Positions 34,352 to 46,966 of a stretch of 64,000 bases of DNA are shown one piece after another. The first letter of the stretch is position 1; the number at the start of each line of letters is the position of its first letter. The stretch is from positions 1,139,769 through 1,203,768 of the forward strand of contig NW_021167088.1 in the NCBI RefSeq assembly GCF_003711515.1, in the 5' to 3' direction. The DNA is from Sodiomyces alkalinus F11. Its lineage: Eukaryota > Ascomycota > Sordariomycetes > Glomerellales > Plectosphaerellaceae. The position numbers and the translations under genes were made by a program. A model generated the notes under the pieces. That model was not told where the DNA came from. It ran no database searches and was given only the letters and a program-made list of their open reading frames with translations.

Positions 34352-35492
34352 GGCGGCTACGTTGGCCGGTAACTGCCGGGACTCGAGGCGAAGGTGAGGT
34401 CGGGCTCGACTTTGTCTTTTTGTCTTTCTTTGGAACGAGGCTTTCGGGTTGTCGGACGCTGTCCTGGTGGCTTCAAGGCCTCGAGCACTGGGGGTGGGGG
34501 TTTCGACGAGCAGGACAAAGGGGCGGGGCACGGGATAAAGAGGACGGAGAAGAAGGGGAGGACAAGCCCTGTGAAGAGAGATTGCTAGTACATATACATC
34601 AAAAAGAAAGAAAGGCGTCGCAAAACAGAAAGAGGAAGCAAGACAATGCCATATGCGAAGAGAAGGCAAGGCGTTGCTTTGAGGCTGGCTGAAAAAAGAA
34701 CAGAGGACGAACTCGCACACCGACACCGACCAGGTGGCTCAATGTGGCTTAATTGGTGGGACAGCTGTACGGAGCAAGTCAGTCACCGGCTTGACCGATG
34801 TACGAATTACGAAGTATCCATACAGGATTTTTGGTGGGATAGAAGATCGAGAGAGCAGACTTTCATTGGCTTTTTACCCTCCACATGACGATGTTGTGCC
34901 GAGGTGCAGTCTCCACTTTCCCCAACAATAGTGACAACAAACCCACTAAAAAGGTACCTGGAACATAACACCAGTGAAATGATTACTAAAGAACAGGAGT
35001 GTGTTCCAAGCCACCTCACTCAATGTGAGGCTATCGGACATGTCACGCCGCAGAGCATACACCAACCAAATAGTGAAGCTGTTCGTGGTGAATGGAGATC
35101 TTAGTTGGCTAGCTGCTAACTTTATGTTGAATTTGAAAGAACTTAATGTAATCTTTTTTGACTGATGTTGACTAACACATGTCTTCGAGGGTCTCTCATA
35201 CGAAGTACCTAGGTACTGAACTGGAGTATCTTATCGTAGTATCTTATCGTAATCGTGACTCGAGCTTAGTCAACCCTAGTGTCCTAGCTTTGTGCAACGT
35301 CGACCGTGAAGCTTACCAAATCATTCAACCAGCCATCGCAACCTCCTCAGAACCATCGATAATTGATTTGCCGGGCAACAATAGCCCAGGAGCCCCCATC
35401 GAATAACTTCTATTTGTAGTCTTCTCCTAGCTCGTCGGCGCATATCATGACCAGCTTCGACCTTTGAAAGCGACCACCCCGCGATCCCCATC
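34352..35492. promoter_or_regulatory. Divergent promoter region, acyltransferase and DENND11-like genes
   Basis: A 1.1-kb gap between start codons. It contains TAC-NNN-GTA copies at 34808 and 35199 and a two-copy 13-bp repeat GTATCTTATCGTA at about 35226-35251. No known regulatory site is visible. Confidence 0.5.
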
Positions 35493-37618
35493 ATGGCCGC
35501 TCGTCGAAGCAGATCACCTCTCTCCACGCGCCGCCTCTCCATCGGTCCCTCCACCGGCCCGCTTCCCGACCTACCTCCCATCTCTGCTCTCTTTCTCGTC
35601 GATTTCGACGTCAGGGCCGGCTATACTATATCCTGGAAACGCGCCGTGCCAGGCGTGGATCTCGACGGTGTTGTCGAGTACAAGTGTCTACCCTCTGGCC
35701 TGCACACCGTCCCCAATGACCTCATCTACTTCGTCCACGAGCGCGAATATGCGGGTCTCAGCGCATTCGTCAACATGCCTTGCGAGGAGGAAGGGAGCCG
35801 TAACGCCCGTATGATTGCCGTCGGCATCCTGGTCCCCTTGACCTATGGCCGTCTAGGGAGAGCTTGGAGGCATGCCCGAGGTTTGGATGACTTGGCTACG
35901 TGAGTACTCCATTGGGTTCAAAAAGACAGAGACATCTATATCGTTATGCGATTGAGTGACCTAGCTGACGCCTGATTTGCCTACTTCAGAAAACTTGCCG
36001 AGGATCGCACCAGGGTACACCTTCTCGAGGCATACTGGGCAAAGAACAGTGCCCGCGATGACACAGGTCAAGACGCCCCCCAGAATGACATGCCCCCCGA
36101 GTCGCCTCTCGTCAGTGCGCTGGCCGCCAGATTGCAGAGAAGTCATAGCAGGAGCCGCTCGGCATCGGATGGCACTGCGCTACTCCCGTCGGGTCAGAGG
36201 CTTTCGCCTTATCACCCGGCCTGGAGCCTGACGAACCTTCTCGACACCTTCGGGCCTCTGATTTTCCCCATACACCGGGCCGCGCTGCTTCGGAAACGCA
36301 TCTTGCTTTCTTGCCATGCGCCCATTCACGAAGTCTGCAATTTCGGTGCGCCTCCGAATAGCTCCTATTCTCCCATTTCCCACTTCGCCTAACATCTCGT
36401 CTAGTGTACAACATCTCTGTTCTCGCCAACATCCCCTCCTCCGTAATCGACATGCTAGACACCACAGCTCCATCCCAGCGCCTCCGTCCACTTTTCGCCA
36501 TCGGTATACATGATATAACATCCCTCCAGGAGGAGTACGCGGCATCAAAGCGCCGGCTCTCTAACCCCGAGGAGGCCATCGACGACGACTTTTCCACCGG
36601 ATGGGTCGCCTGCACGACCGATAGCATTCTCGCCGTGAAAGACGACCTGTGGGACATGCTCATAACCATGCCCCCGCCTCATTCATCGCAGGCCCGAGAC
36701 AAAATCTGGCCGACCATCGAATGCCCACGCGGCGTGCCCTTGAAGGCCACGCAGCGCGATCTGCGTCGCTTCCGCACGCTCGTCGACGGACTGAACCGCC
36801 TGCCTACCAGGTCGCCGACGTCTCCCGCCGCTTCGCCTACCAGCGCCAACCAGACGAGCACCCCCTCCCCCAAACCCACCGTCGCCTCTTTCTCGGACGA
36901 AGCGTTCGACAAGGCCGTCGAGCCCGTGAGCTGGACGGAGCTGGCATACAGCGGCTTCCTCTGGTGGGCCAGCGCAGGCGAGCAAGGACGCAGCGATGCC
37001 CAGGAGGAAGCTTCGTTCGACGCCTCGCTTCTCGCGGATCTCGCGGCGCCGCCGCCGCCGCCGCAGACCGCCGCGGCCACCACCGCCAGGAGTCCGAGTC
37101 CCAGCGACCCGCGCGCCGCGTTCCAACAACAGGGGATGGCTGATTCTTTCTCATCCCCCAGAGTCCGCCGACCCGTCCCGTCCGCTCCGGGCGACGACGT
37201 CGAGGAGGCTGACCAGGCCGTCACTGAACTGGCCATCATCGCCTACTTCCACCGCCTCACCACGCAGATCTTCACCGTGCTGGGAGACTTTGTCGAGTCT
37301 GCGGGTCCCGCTTCTCCGTACGTCGACGACGAGGAGGACGAAGGGCCCACTCGGGGCGAGGCCGAAGATATGGGAGAGGAGACCCCGTTGCGGGCCGGGG
37401 CACTCCGCGGTAGGGGCGAGGAGGACGAGGAGGACGAGGAGGAAGAAGACCGCCGGCCCGTCGTCCACCTCCACGGTCACGACTTGGAACACATGGGTCT
37501 CGATGTCTGGAGCGCCCATGACGCTGCGTTCGTCAGGGAGCTTGTGGAGCGGTATTTCTCGCGGGAGGCCCGGATTGAGGGTAAAGGCGTCGAGGTCTGC
37601 GGCGTTCGCGTCTGCTAG
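35493..37618 (+). CDS. DENND11/LCHN-family protein with DUF4484 (Anr2-like)
   Basis: Three exons, 35493-35899, 35990-36345 and 36405-37618, with 90- and 59-bp introns; 658 residues. The N-terminus has ALFLVDFDVRAGYTISWKR, the start of a DENN-like uDENN module, then GLHTVPNDLIYFVHE and ARMIAVGILVPLTYGRLGRAW. Intron 2 joins HEVCNF-VYNISVLANIPSSV, matching the family core. Residues about 250-330 include LRPLFAIGIHDITSL, GWVACTTDSILAVKDDLWDMLI and LRRFRTLVDGLNRL, typical of the DUF4484 C-terminal region. Pro/Ala and Ser-rich linkers separate this from a final part with a long acidic Glu/Asp stretch (near 590) and DVWSAHDAAFVRELVERYF. Relatives include yeast Anr2 and human DENND11, thought to act in membrane trafficking, possibly as Rab regulators. 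Biochemical activity is unproven. Confidence 0.85.
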
Positions 37619-38391
37619 GGCCTTTCGCAGCGTCCCGGGACCTGGTTGTTTTATTGCCTTTTTGGGCTGCTGGGCTTGTATTTATATCTAGCTGTCTCGA
37701 TCCATGAAGGGAGCTAGTTGGTAGGGCGTTGATCACGGGATAGAGAGTGTCTACATACATTTTCACATACAATAGGTAGGGCACCTTGCTCTCCGTCTTC
37801 TCGTTATTTGTGGCGTATTAGCGTCCCCGATGTGGTATCTTCTCAAGGAGATATCCAGCTTCGCTGTGGGAAGAGGAGAGAACCTAGGCCCTTGGGTATG
37901 TATGTAATACGATGAAGCCCGGGCATGGAAACTTCTTAATTTCTTTGGTTTAGGGAGTCCACCAAGAGTCGACTCCTGGCTTCCCTCTAGAATGGGTAGG
38001 AGGTAATTAAACCCCTCTTCGTGTACGCAGTCATAACTGCGCTCGACATCTAGTCTTTGCATCAAGTCTATTATGCTATTTTCTCATCATCCACTTTCGC
38101 CCTACAATGGCAGTGTGTAGATCGCCAGACAGGACGCCAACTACACGGGTATCCAGCTTTTTGGCCTGCATTCTTCCAAAGAGCGCGCTGACCGGGCTGG
38201 CCCATCTCTATCCATCATGGGGGAAATAATCCTGAGATCATCGAACAACACAGGCGACCTACGCAGGTTCACCACTGAGAATCCTGATAAAACAACTTAC
38301 CACCTCTTTTCGGTCCCCAGCCTCGTGGGATGGCTCCTCTTCGTTCTTTCACCACAACGCCTTGGACTTCTCGTTTTATTTTGCTACACCA
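37619..38391. other. 3'-3' spacer between DENND11-like gene and LOS1
   Basis: A 773-bp convergent spacer without a supported gene. Confidence 0.6.
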
Positions 38392-41300
38392 TTATGTCCT
38401 CCAGCTTTTCCAAATCCCCTGGAGGTATGTCGCAAACTGTTTCTTGTCCGTCGAAGTAGTCATGGAGCGGAGGTATTCGGTGCCGTCCATACCCAGGTGG
38501 GGGAATAGGGAGGATCGGAGGTTCTGGATGAACATGTCGCCCGTCTTCGTGTAGATGACTTGCTGGAGAGAGGCAATCTCGTTCAAGACTTGCTTGCTCT
38601 GCGCGTCCGAGGCCGGCTTGAACTGCGGATCCCGAAGAACCTCCCAGCACAGGGGATGGAAGCGGTCAATCATGAATTGGTCAAATCCGGGAATCGCGGG
38701 TTTCGGCGAGCCCGTCGTCGATGGGTTGTTGGAGATGGTAGCGACGTCGGGACCACCCCAGACACTGGCCATGCGAATCAGGACGCCAAAGGCAAGACGG
38801 CTCTGGGTCAGGTTCCCTTCGAGCGTCCGGCCGAGCGAAATCACGGACGAGATCATGGGATCGAAGAAGGCCTGGTTGGTCTCGCTGATGAAAACGGCCT
38901 CCAGGTCGTTGTTCAAAAGCACGGAGATGAAGGACAGGTACTCTCTTCGCAGTTCGCCCAGCTGTATCTCGTCGTCGGTACCGTTGATGGGTTCAGAGAG
39001 CCCGCCAAAGACTCGTTGCAGCAGAGGGGTTAACAATAGGTTCAGAACGTTGAAGATCTCAGTTTTGAAGCCGTAGACGACCTGATCCAGAAGACGCAGG
39101 AACATGGCCATCTCGTCTTTTGAAGAGCTCTGGGAAAGGAATCCCTCGATCCACTGGGGTAGCTGGGGGAGTACTGCGGATCCCAGCACGCCGAGGAGCT
39201 TCGAAAAGGAGGAGCGGCAAGCGGTGCGAATGTCGGCAGAACTGTTCAGTTCCCGAAGCGCGACGAGGATGGCCTCGGCGGCGCGGGAAAACTCCTCGGA
39301 CACAAGCTTGTCAGGAGGGGGGCGTTGCTGGCTGGAGGTACTGCCTGGAGCCCAGTCGGAAAAGCCGTGGGCAAGAGTCCCGAGCGCCATGATGACGTGG
39401 TGAATCTGGAGCATGGCCTGGGCATCGCCCGACCTGGCCTTGGGCAGGTGAGATTCGATGTCGCGGAACAGCGGTTCCATAACCAGGCGGGCGTATAGCG
39501 CTTGCTTGTCGGCGGGCGTGCTGCCGGTAGAGGATATGCAGCCGATTGCCTCAAAAAGATAGAGCTGGCTCGTAAAGAGGGCGTCAGCTGAATGATCCGA
39601 TTCGTCCGAGGACATGTCATCGTCTGCGTCGTTCTCCGGGACCTCTGCTTTAATCGGAAGCAGATCGCTGATGGACTGAATGATGGTCTCAGCCACGTTG
39701 CCGACTTGGGCCCTGAGGTGCTTGACGAATCGATGGAACAGGTACCATGAACGCGTCTTGATGCGAACATGATCATCATGGACTAGTCTGACGAAGTCTT
39801 CTAGTACGCGCGGGATATATTCTTGGCGTGCATCGAAGATCTGCCAATAGCGGACACAGATCTCCATATACTGTAGCCGAATCGCCGGGTGGGGGAAACT
39901 GGCAATGCCTGCTTCAGGTGTTAGTACATCCTCTCGTACATCCTCTCTCCGTCTTTCTTGGCCCATGGGGGTAGGTATACTGACCAGACGCTACCATCTT
40001 CTCCATCATGATCGCCAGCCTCTCGGCAGCGGTGCCCGATGGCTGGCTCTTCGAGCTCAGGCCCTGGTTGGGCAATGCGAGTTCGCCAAAGAGGAACATT
40101 TCGTGGAGGGCAAGATCGAGATCTCTCCAATCCATTTGAGATCCTTGCTGGTCGAGCCTCTGGAAGGTCTCGCCCACGAGGTTGCTCAAGACATCGATGT
40201 ACAGGTTCTGGTCGACAGCGGCGACAGTCTTTTGCAACACTTGCAGCCTCTTCCGCAGTTCCTGGAATTCGGCCTCGTCCGTCTGCTCGTCCTCGTGGCC
40301 CCAATTGGACGTTTCGTCATATCTCATCTTAGAAATGATGCCGTTGAGGATGGGCGGGAGCATATCGGAGTAGTTGGGCGGCAGACTGCCCGCCTTGCGC
40401 AGTAAGGTGAGAAGATCGGTCAGGGATGGGATGACGGTCGAGCAGATCTCATCATATTCATCGGCGAAAAACCGCAAGAGGAAGGGGAGGTAGTCGTGTA
40501 GGTGCTGCTCGGCCCTGCGGCGGGTGTCGTCGTCCAACTGGCCGTCCTCGAGCGCACGGACGATATCGGCCATGGCGGTGTTCACGAGCTTGGCGACAGC
40601 CTCGGCAAGATCGGTGTCGTATTTAGGAGTCGACTTTAGTTCGCTCAAAGGGGGGCTGGCGATCAGCTGGGCGATGATGTCCCGCAGGTTGAGAAACGAC
40701 AGCAGCTCCATCTTCTCAGGACCTTTCATCTTCTTGCCGATAATCTCGGTAAGGGTGTCGATGGCGGCATCTCTGACCTTGTCCTCGCGACCGTCAGGAG
40801 TTGTTCTTCCAACCACAGGAAGCAGAAGGTTGAGCATCTCTTGGTTGACGACGAGGGATATGTCCATCCAGCTGACCCACTTGGCAATGACCTTCATGAT
40901 GGTCTCGACAATGGCATCGTGCCGGCCCGAGTACAGTGCCAAAAGTTCCTTCCACGACTGGGCGATCATTTGGATGTCGCGCCCCCTCAGCTGGTCCTTC
41001 AGCTCCATATTGCGTTTCGCATCGTTGGTGTTTCTAGTGAGAAGTAGATCGGCAATCTCGTCATGGATGGAGCCAAGGATGCGGAGGTAGAAGATGACAC
41101 CGGTCACATTATCCTGTTGAGCACCATCGGGCGACCGGGTCATGGCCAGGAAGTCCTCGATAAAGGACTCCCATCCATCAGTGTAAAGGAAGACGAACAG
41201 GTAGGTCAACGTCTGGGAGAGCTTGTTCTGCAGGGCGGGAGGATCGATATGTTCCTGGTGACCGGGCCCGTATACCTGACGTGCGTATTCGAGAAGGGTC

Positions 41301-41775
41301 TGCTTGAGGTAGGCTAAGCTCTGGGGATCGAGGCGTTGCGTATGGACGGCGTAGTTGACGACCTCAAGGCAGACCATACGCACGACATCGGAGGAGCGGG
41401 GTGTCCTGGAAAACAGGGAAGCGCAGGCCTGCCATCCTTGGGGTTCAACCCTCAACTGATTGAGAAATTCGTAGGCCTGCTCTTTGAGGCTCTGGTCGGA
41501 GGTAGTATTCCACGCAATCTCAATCGCATTCTCGATCTATGATAAAAGAGCAGGTCAGCGTAAAACGTCTCAAGTCACAAAATTGGCCCCTTTGGGACTC
41601 GTGTTTTCCGTCCCCGACAGTCGAGGCAGAAGTGGTAACATGATCCATGATATGAGGATGGTAGAGGAAGAGGCAACGAATGGAAGTAAAGGCAACGCAT
41701 CATAGGTAGTCCAAGGCAGGGAGTAGCGAGGAGGGGCGAACAAACAAAAGACGGGTCACATACTTGGGCCTCCAT
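38392..41775 (-). CDS. los1: Exportin-T, tRNA nuclear export receptor (Los1)
   Basis: Three exons, 41775-41764, 41536-39985 and 39908-38392, with 227- and 76-bp introns; 1026 residues. Exon 1 codes for only MEAQ; the join gives MEAQ-IENAIEIAWNTTSDQSLKEQA, the family's conserved start, so this 12-base exon is well supported. The protein is an all-helical HEAT-repeat karyopherin with RanGTP-binding N-terminal repeats (LFSRTPRSSDVVRMVCLEVV, YLFVFLYTDGWESFIEDFL), the Xpo1-like segment and the C-terminal arch (YMEICVRYWQIF, VKHLRAQVGNVAETIIQSI). An acidic insert, ENDADDDMSSDESDH, lies near residue 622. It carries mature tRNAs out of the nucleus with RanGTP. Intron 1 is well above the window average. 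Confidence 0.95.
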
Positions 41776-44700
41776 ATTCAAGGGTCGGCGAGTCGGCAAC
41801 GAGTAGCTAGGAGGCAGAGGGTCTATGGTCTGGGCTTAGAGCTGCTATGAACCTTGCAGCTGATCACGCCGTGCATGCGGCATCCTCGCTCGGTGGGTTA
41901 GAAACGCAGGTGACGAGCAACTACCCAAGGCACATTCCCCAGAGGGTCGCGGGGTTTTAGGCCGCCAGAGGGGCTGCAGAGCGGGTAGGAGAAGTCGATT
42001 CAATTACGCAGGCTAAATTGCTAAATGGCGTGGTATGATGCAGTATGAATGACGAAGTTGATAGAAGATTGTCTTGCAAAAAAAGATCGATGGGGGAGTT
42101 TATGGATCGGCGATATAAAAAGCTGAGGAGGGGAGAAGAAAAAAAGAAAAAAGAAAAAAAAAAAAGCAAATGGTGAGAAATTGTTATCTCGGGCGGTGAC
42201 GGCAAGCTGGCTTCTGGTTTGCGGTTGAATTTCCCAAATCTCGGTGGTGGTGCAGTCTCGTGCTCAATGTGGGGGTTTCTGTCCAGACCCCTCATCCGGC
42301 AAATTATCGGGCAAGAATGGGAGTCATAGGAGTCACCTTCCGCCTAGGTACCCTTCCTGCGTCATATTGAACGCAGCGCTGGGTACACGGTGCTAACAGT
42401 ACAAATTCATACTACTAACTGTGTATATAAAGTCCTGTCAAATTCTCTGTATAGGCACCTCGATACGCACCATTAAATTACGAGATTCTCGAATATCGGC
42501 CAGCAAATACGGATAGACCGATTCATTTCGAGACGACAAGTTATATACTTACCACACATAGCTAGGAATACCAGAGCTTGCTAGTTTCAGTTAGGTGAGG
42601 ATAGTGAAGCGACCTTTTCCTTGGCTCATGATACGCTCGAAGGATCTTACTTGTAGTGAGCTATTGTATTGAGCACGCTGAGGGCATGCGGTCAGTCACA
42701 AATCGCAGAAACGAAAGTCGAAGCGTTTCTCCGTAGGTAATATCCAGGGTCCGGGCTTTGCTAACCTGCAAGCTACCCGACGTTCTGGTGGGACACGCCT
42801 CTTGTCACCGGATATATTCCTTTCCTGTTTAGTGAGAGATATCTGAGTCAAAGTGAATTACTGGAGGTTGGTGAACCTGTTCCGCTGGGTGCGGCCCCGT
42901 TGGCGGTCATCGCCGCATACTGCGTACTGCGTACTGCGGACTGGTGCTGAGGATGCAGCACGATTGCATTATTACCGGGCAGTGATATTGTTTCCGCCGC
43001 CCAGGTGAAATGAACGTGCCCTCGCCATTCGTTTGTTGATCTAGGTATTTGCTCGAACGAACCCAACCGCGTCTAAGGGAAATATCACTTCCCAGAGGCA
43101 GTCATTCACTTTGACACCCACCGCGACATCGACTTGGCATCTGGAGCTTAATTATCTGTCAGTTTATTCGGACTCCATTCACCTTTTGAGGCACACCGGG
43201 AGACGCACCGACCGGTGCTCCATTTCCTGCTTTTGCGGGGTCGCCAAATGTTCCGAGATTAAGTATTCGTAATGGACCTGGCGAACGAGATGAGGCGTCA
43301 AGAGGCGGTCAGGGATTCATATCGAAAATGATAGAGTACGGTCATTCCTCCTCTGCTCACCCTCGTCGCCGGCCCAAGTTTGGATTACTTTGTACTCCTC
43401 CCCTAGAAATAATAGTCTGCATCTATCCGTATGTTTTGCGTACTTTGTACACGTTCAGCCTCACCGCCTGAAATAGCTTTGAACACGCGTAGGTAACCGT
43501 ATTTCTCGAAGATTTCTCTCGGTATAAACAAGATTTTGGCGTCGGGAGGTTGGATGGCTGTGCTGTCGGTCCTCAAAGCCCAGACTTTTTGTCCCTTGTG
43601 AAACACTCGACTGCAGGGCTTTATTTGGAATGGTCCTGAGAGGAAATCTCTCGAAGATCTTCCCCAATGGAAGAGCTACGGCATCACGCTGACTGAGATT
43701 AAGAAACAACGTTAAAACGATGCGAATATTAAGTAATTAATACGGATATTTTTGTACGCAAAGAAATCTGGTCGATGGCACATCGGATCCATCTGTGAAC
43801 CCGCTGTGGAAGTCGGCTTGCAGGCCCTAGGCGGTGGACTCGACGGGTTGAGTCTGGGGTACATTTCGGTAGATGGTTAGTAGCACGGAGTACAATTCCC
43901 AAGCTCACATTACCTGGTAATGACAATTTCCACAGCGGACTATGAATACCTAAGGTACCTAAGGTAGGTGAAGGGGACAAGCAGACATCATACACCGACG
44001 GGAAAGCTTCGGCCCTCCAACTTGAAGATCGAGTGTAACAAGAAAAGTGTAGGAAAAGGGTTCTGGGACCGCTTTCACCGCGACTTGGACGCCTGTCTTA
44101 TCGAAGCATAAAGTGCCGTGATTTACGGAGCGCCTTACGGAGCGCCTATCAAAAGGATATCAACTTATAATTAGGAACCGAGATCTCAGTGTGCGTACAA
44201 CGTACATACAATACAACTGCAACGTACAACGTGTAGCGAAGTGCGAATTTAGTGCCTTTTCCTTGGTAATATCCTTCCCAAAGCCGTTAGGTACCTTACA
44301 GCAGGTCTCGCGTTCCTGCGTTAGCGGCTTCGAGCGGACAACCATTTGTGCACCTGGCACAAGAGCTGCACTGTTCGTGGCTTGGGAAAATGCGTACTGT
44401 GTTGTACAGGGACTTCCCGCGTCCCTTACGGATACAGGATTGCCTTAGGTATCTGTCCACGTCGTTACACATTCCAGCATCAAGGTAAGAGTTTATAGCT
44501 TATTCGAGTCCCGAAGACCCTCATTCTGGAGAGTTTTCTTTAAAACAACGTCCAGTGTCGAGTCCAAGGGAAACCCGATTAGATTCTACCAAGCCCTGCG
44601 CAGTTACGCGACCCCGTACCTCACCGTAGGTACGCTGTACAACGTACGTCTTCGGGACGATATTTACGGTGGATGATTGTGCACTAGGTGCCTACCTTAG

Positions 44701-46128
44701 GTAAGGTACTCGGTAAGCCACCAACGACTTATGCAAGGCCTGGTACCGAGTACGGAGTAAATACAGGCAAGTTCAGAGCGCGTATCCGTACTCTGTACCG
44801 TACTAGGTACCTTTATGCAGACCTAACATTGCCTTATTCTTCAATGGGGAGAAGCATACAACTGTACCTACCTAGCATGGCCCCAATCAAACTCCTACCC
44901 GGAAAGGGGGCAGTCGGCCAGGTCAATCGTGTCCAAGCTCGCTCTCCTGTTCGGCATCGGCTGGGGCGACATTCTCAAAAAGACAAAAAGACGACATCAA
45001 TCTCGCACGCCCATTCAAAGTGATGGGCCTGGGCCTGGGCCTGGCTGGAAATGAGCCTGCCCAGTCTAGTTGCCAACCACCCATACCGATTACAGGAGAC
45101 CCTTGCGGTGCGTCGTAATGCATTCATTCGAAATTCCATTCACCGAGAAAGCAAAGCCTATTTCGAAGGCGACCACGGGCCAGAGCCTTGCGCACTTGCT
45201 TCGTTCCTAGGACCACATGCGCTGCAGGTCCGGTCATCTCGGGCCTTGACCCAATGGGCACGAGAAAGATACATAAGATGGCCGCCCAGGATTATGTACA
45301 GTTGTACGGAGGACTTTGTACTCTCTATCCGTACCTAGAACGGCATCCTTCTCCTTGTCCATTCGTACAACGAAGGTACGTGGTTCGTAGGTACAAAGTA
45401 CTTTGCATAATCCTTTCAAGCCACCTCTCCAAGGTACCTTACCTCACGAGTCCAACGGCTCCGTCCAATCCAACCGTGGTGCTTGAATAGAATTTACACG
45501 TACAACGTACCTTATGCACCCTCGAACGGTCCGAAAGGGGAAAGAGAAAGACAGAGGTGACCAGGTGCCCTATTGGCCGGCAGCAAAGAGACCGCCCTCC
45601 ATCTAACCGCCCCACCACCCACGACCCTCTCCTCTCGCTCCTCGCTCGCTTGACATGCGGCCTCCTTTGCTGTGGGGTCCGAGTCGATTTGACCGCATCC
45701 GCATCCGAGTACAACGTACTTCCCAGCAACCTTGAAGCTCCCTCCACACAGCGGTCCCACCCCCTGAATTAGCGTCCCTGGGGATGGAGGTGAGCGCCAC
45801 GATCTAATTTCCCGGAGTGGACGACTAAACACGAGGGCGGCACTGAGGTAGAGGAGCCCCCTTTTTTTCTTCCCCTTACTGCATTGACAACCAAATGGGG
45901 GGTTAGGGTAGGTATTAAAGTGCCGCCCTCCTTCATGTTGACCAATTTCTTTTCTTCTTTCCTTCCCTCCTCAGCCAAGCTCTCAATCTCAAGCTCGCTC
46001 TTCAACTTTTGACTTCGGTCGTCCATTCTTTACCCAAGCTTTCAGCTTACCACATTCGCTCTCTCAACCCTCACGGTTAATATACAATCCTTTCTTTCAA
46101 AAGAAACCCCCCATCCCCCACATTCAAA
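41776..46128. other. Gene-free intergenic stretch upstream of LOS1 and the cell wall gene
   Basis: Both flanking genes point away from this 4.3-kb stretch. I see no coding frame. It is one of the densest zones for TAC-NNN-GTA motifs (44196, 44638, 44751, 45501, 45710) and TACCTTAGGTA-like palindromes. The last 200 bases before 46129 are C/T-rich (CTTTCTTTC, CTCTCAACCCTC), a common leader type for strongly expressed fungal genes. Confidence 0.55.
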
Positions 46129-46966
46129 ATGCGTTTCGCTGCTTCCGCTGCCGCCTTCGCTGGCGTTGCCATGGCCTATGGCATCTCTGAGGCCCCCGTC
46201 GAGACCGAGTACGTGACCAAGTACTTCACCGTCACCTCTTGCGAGCCCACCTTCCCCGACTGCCCCGCCGAGTCGACCATCATCACCTCCAGCGTCGCCG
46301 CCTTGACCACCAAGACCGTCTACGAGACCACGCAGTTCACCATCACCAGCTGCCCTCCCGACGTCATCCAGTGCCCCTCCGACTCCACCGTCGTCATCAC
46401 CGAGACCATCGCCACCAGCACCACCGTCTGCGAGGTTGAGGAGGAGCCCACCGAGTACCCCGAGTACCCCGAGCCCACTGGCTGGCCCGAGGAGCCCGAG
46501 TGGCCTGAGGTCCCTGAGGTGCCCGAGGAGACCTCGGCCCTCCCCGAGGAGCCTGAGTATCCCGATGTCACCTCGGCCCTGCCCGTCGAGCCCATCCCCA
46601 CTGAGGCTCCCGAGGAGTGCCCCGGCACCTCGATCAAGACCATCTCGACCTCGATCACCACTGTCATCCCCACCGTGATCTACGAGACCATCGAGATCCC
46701 CTGCCCCACCAGCTCGCCTCCCGTTGTGGTTCCTCCTCCCGTCGTCCCCCCTCCCGTTGTCCCCTCTGCCAACGGCACGTAAGTAGCAACCTCTCTCCCA
46801 TTCCCTTCCATCGGGATTCCAGAATATGAACACGGTGCTGACAAAGAGTCGTAGCATCCCCGCTGTCCCCTCCGCCTCCCTCCCCGTTGAGGCTGGCGCT
46901 GCCGGCCTGAGCGGCTCCGTCCTCGTTGCCGCCGTCGCTGCTGTCGCCGCCTACGCTTTCGCGTAA
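46129..46966 (+). CDS. Small GPI-type cell wall protein
   Basis: Two exons, 46129-46778 and 46855-46966, with a 76-bp intron, give 253 residues. A signal peptide (1-16, FAASAAAFAGVAMA) is followed by two Thr/Val-rich blocks: YVTKYFTVTSCEPTFPDCP and TVYETTQFTITSCPPDVIQC. These are internal repeats with paired Cys and Pro. A central Pro/Glu/Tyr-rich stretch (EYPEYPEPTGWPEEPEWPEV), a third Thr/Ile block and a PPVVPPPVVP run follow. The C-terminus, after an NGT sequon, is Ala/Val-rich (SGSVLVAAVAAVAAYAFA), fitting a GPI-attachment signal. Codon use is strongly biased to C-ending codons (GTC, ACC, CCC), and the leader is pyrimidine-rich; both suggest high expression. It resembles abundant wall proteins such as Neurospora CCG-6 in plan only; the identity is not proven. 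Confidence 0.88.

Noticed and set aside
34352..34726. 125-codon in-frame N-terminal extension of the acyltransferase
   Set aside because: It lacks family similarity, and the internal ATG at 34351 starts directly before the expected first transmembrane helix.
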